Assembly (NCBI GenBank): GCA_035280425.1
Contig: DATEFW010000018.1
Span: 62,001 to 126,000, forward strand
Direction of reading: 5' to 3'
Origin: QHXW01 sp035280425
GTDB lineage: Bacteria > Acidobacteriota > Terriglobia > Bryobacterales > Bryobacteraceae
Length of the DNA: 64,000 nucleotides
The position numbers were made by a program, and so were the translations under genes. A model generated the notes under the pieces. That model did not search any database, was not told the DNA's origin, and worked only from the letters and a program-made list of their open reading frames with translations. Of the stretch, positions 63,356 to 64,000 are shown piece by piece; position 1 is the stretch's first letter; each line of letters starts with the position of its first letter.

Positions 63356-64000
63356 GCGAGCACGAGATTGTTTTCGAGAACGTTTCGAAGTTTTACGGCG
63401 AAGTGCTGGGAGTGAACCGGGTTAATCTTTCGATCCCGCAGGGCATCACCAGCCTGGTAGGTCCGAACGGTTCGGGCAAGACGACCCTGATGAATTTGAT
63501 GACCGGCCTGCTGCGGCCGACGCAGGGCCGCATCACGGTGCTGGGAGTGCCTCCCGATCAACCGGAACGGATGTTTCGGTTCGTGGGTTACTGCACGCAA
63601 TACGATTCTTTTCCACGCGGCATGACGGGATACCAGTTCGTTTATTCTTACCTGCGGCTTTACGGAAAAACGCACGCCGAGGCGGGCGAGCTCGCCTGGA
63701 ACTCGCTGGAACGCGTGAAGCTGACCGATGCGGCGAACCGGAAGATCGCCGGTTACAGCAAAGGGATGCGGCAGCGTATCAAGCTGGCGCAGGCAATCTC
63801 GCATTGGCCACGCGTGCTTGTGCTGGATGAGCCGCTAAACGGGCTCGACCCGCTGGTTCGCGCGGAGACGATCGCGCTGTTCCGTTCGCTGGCCGCGGAA
63901 GGCCTGCATGTGATCATCTCGAGCCACATCCTCCATGAAGTGGACGCCATTTCGGATCAGGTGATCCTGCTCAGCAGCGGCTACGTGGTGGCGGAAGGCC
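63352..64000 (+). CDS. second ABC transporter ATP-binding protein (partial at window end)
   Basis: Begins at GTG overlapping the permease stop (GTGA). 216 codons are visible: HEIVFENVSKFYGEVLGVNR, Walker A GPNGSGKTTLMNLMTG, Q-loop GYCTQYDSF, signature YSKGMRQRIKLAQAI, Walker B VLVLDEPLNGLDP and switch His SSHILHEVD. Sequence differs clearly from the first ATPase, so the transporter probably uses a heterodimer of ATPases. The 3' end is cut by the window. Confidence 0.93.
   Translation, partial: MSEHEIVFENVSKFYGEVLGVNRVNLSIPQGITSLVGPNGSGKTTLMNLMTGLLRPTQGRITVLGVPPDQPERMFRFVGYCTQYDSFPRGMTGYQFVYSYLRLYGKTHAEAGELAWNSLERVKLTDAANRKIAGYSKGMRQRIKLAQAISHWPRVLVLDEPLNGLDPLVRAETIALFRSLAAEGLHVIISSHILHEVDAISDQVILLSSGYVVAEG

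Overview
The window looks like a chromosomal segment of a soil Acidobacteriota, most likely of the Solibacter/Bryobacter type. This is inferred from content: three large Oar-like TonB-dependent receptors with an N-terminal carboxypeptidase-regulatory domain, a VWA protein of the acidobacterial VWFA-related type, several TPR proteins, a DUF1080 protein beside a TIM-barrel sugar epimerase, a PEGA-domain Ser/Thr kinase, high GC and frequent GTG/TTG starts. No rRNA, tRNA, CRISPR array, transposase or phage gene was seen.

Layout. 1-7.7 kb (minus): the conserved rimP-nusA-infB-DUF503-rbfA operon continuing into apbE and hemE (hemE runs off the window). It has a recognisable promoter and a terminator-like hairpin in the leader. 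7.7-8.55 kb: a gene-poor island with a 25-bp palindrome and two doubtful small ORFs. 8.5-12.7 kb: a FadJ-type beta-oxidation enzyme, a class II cyclic-nucleotide phosphodiesterase-like MBL protein and an FHA-adenylate cyclase. 12.8-25.3 kb: an exported isochorismatase fusion, TonB receptor 1, a small secreted protein, a LacI regulator, a DUF1080 plus TIM-barrel sugar pair, and TonB receptor 2 behind a clear promoter and a LacI-like operator. 25.4-31.2 kb: two coupled TPR proteins, a seven-heme cytochrome c with TPRs, and a PQQ-type beta-propeller. 31.2-36 kb: an FAH-family hydratase, an OsmC-family gene interrupted by one in-frame TGA exactly where the peroxidatic Cys belongs (probable selenoprotein), a YIP1/TPR membrane protein and a penicillin acylase-family hydrolase. 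36.1-45.9 kb: TonB receptor 3 with a divergent wHTH/membrane regulator, secreted TPR, hypothetical and VWA proteins, an AlkA-type glycosylase, a Tat-type FMN oxidase and a VOC protein. 45.9-49.1 kb: an unusual operon of acyl-CoA dehydrogenase, PhnD-like binding protein and TusA-like/ferritin-like fusion. 49.2-58.2 kb: a 7-TM protein, a subtilase with VVWG repeats, a Ser/Thr kinase, secreted and zinc-ribbon proteins, a D-aminoacylase and a NadD-like nucleotidyltransferase. 58.3-64 kb: a tightly coupled operon of ECF sigma factor, anti-sigma/FecR giant and ABC exporter (ATPase, permease, second ATPase cut by the window end).

Main biological points: the TGA-interrupted OsmC gene with a SECIS-like hairpin, which predicts selenocysteine decoding in this organism; an adjacent cAMP-synthesis and cAMP-degradation pair; the ferritin/TusA-PhnD-acyl-CoA dehydrogenase cluster of unknown role; and the sigma/anti-sigma/ABC operon. 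All assignments were made by eye from motifs; no database search was run.
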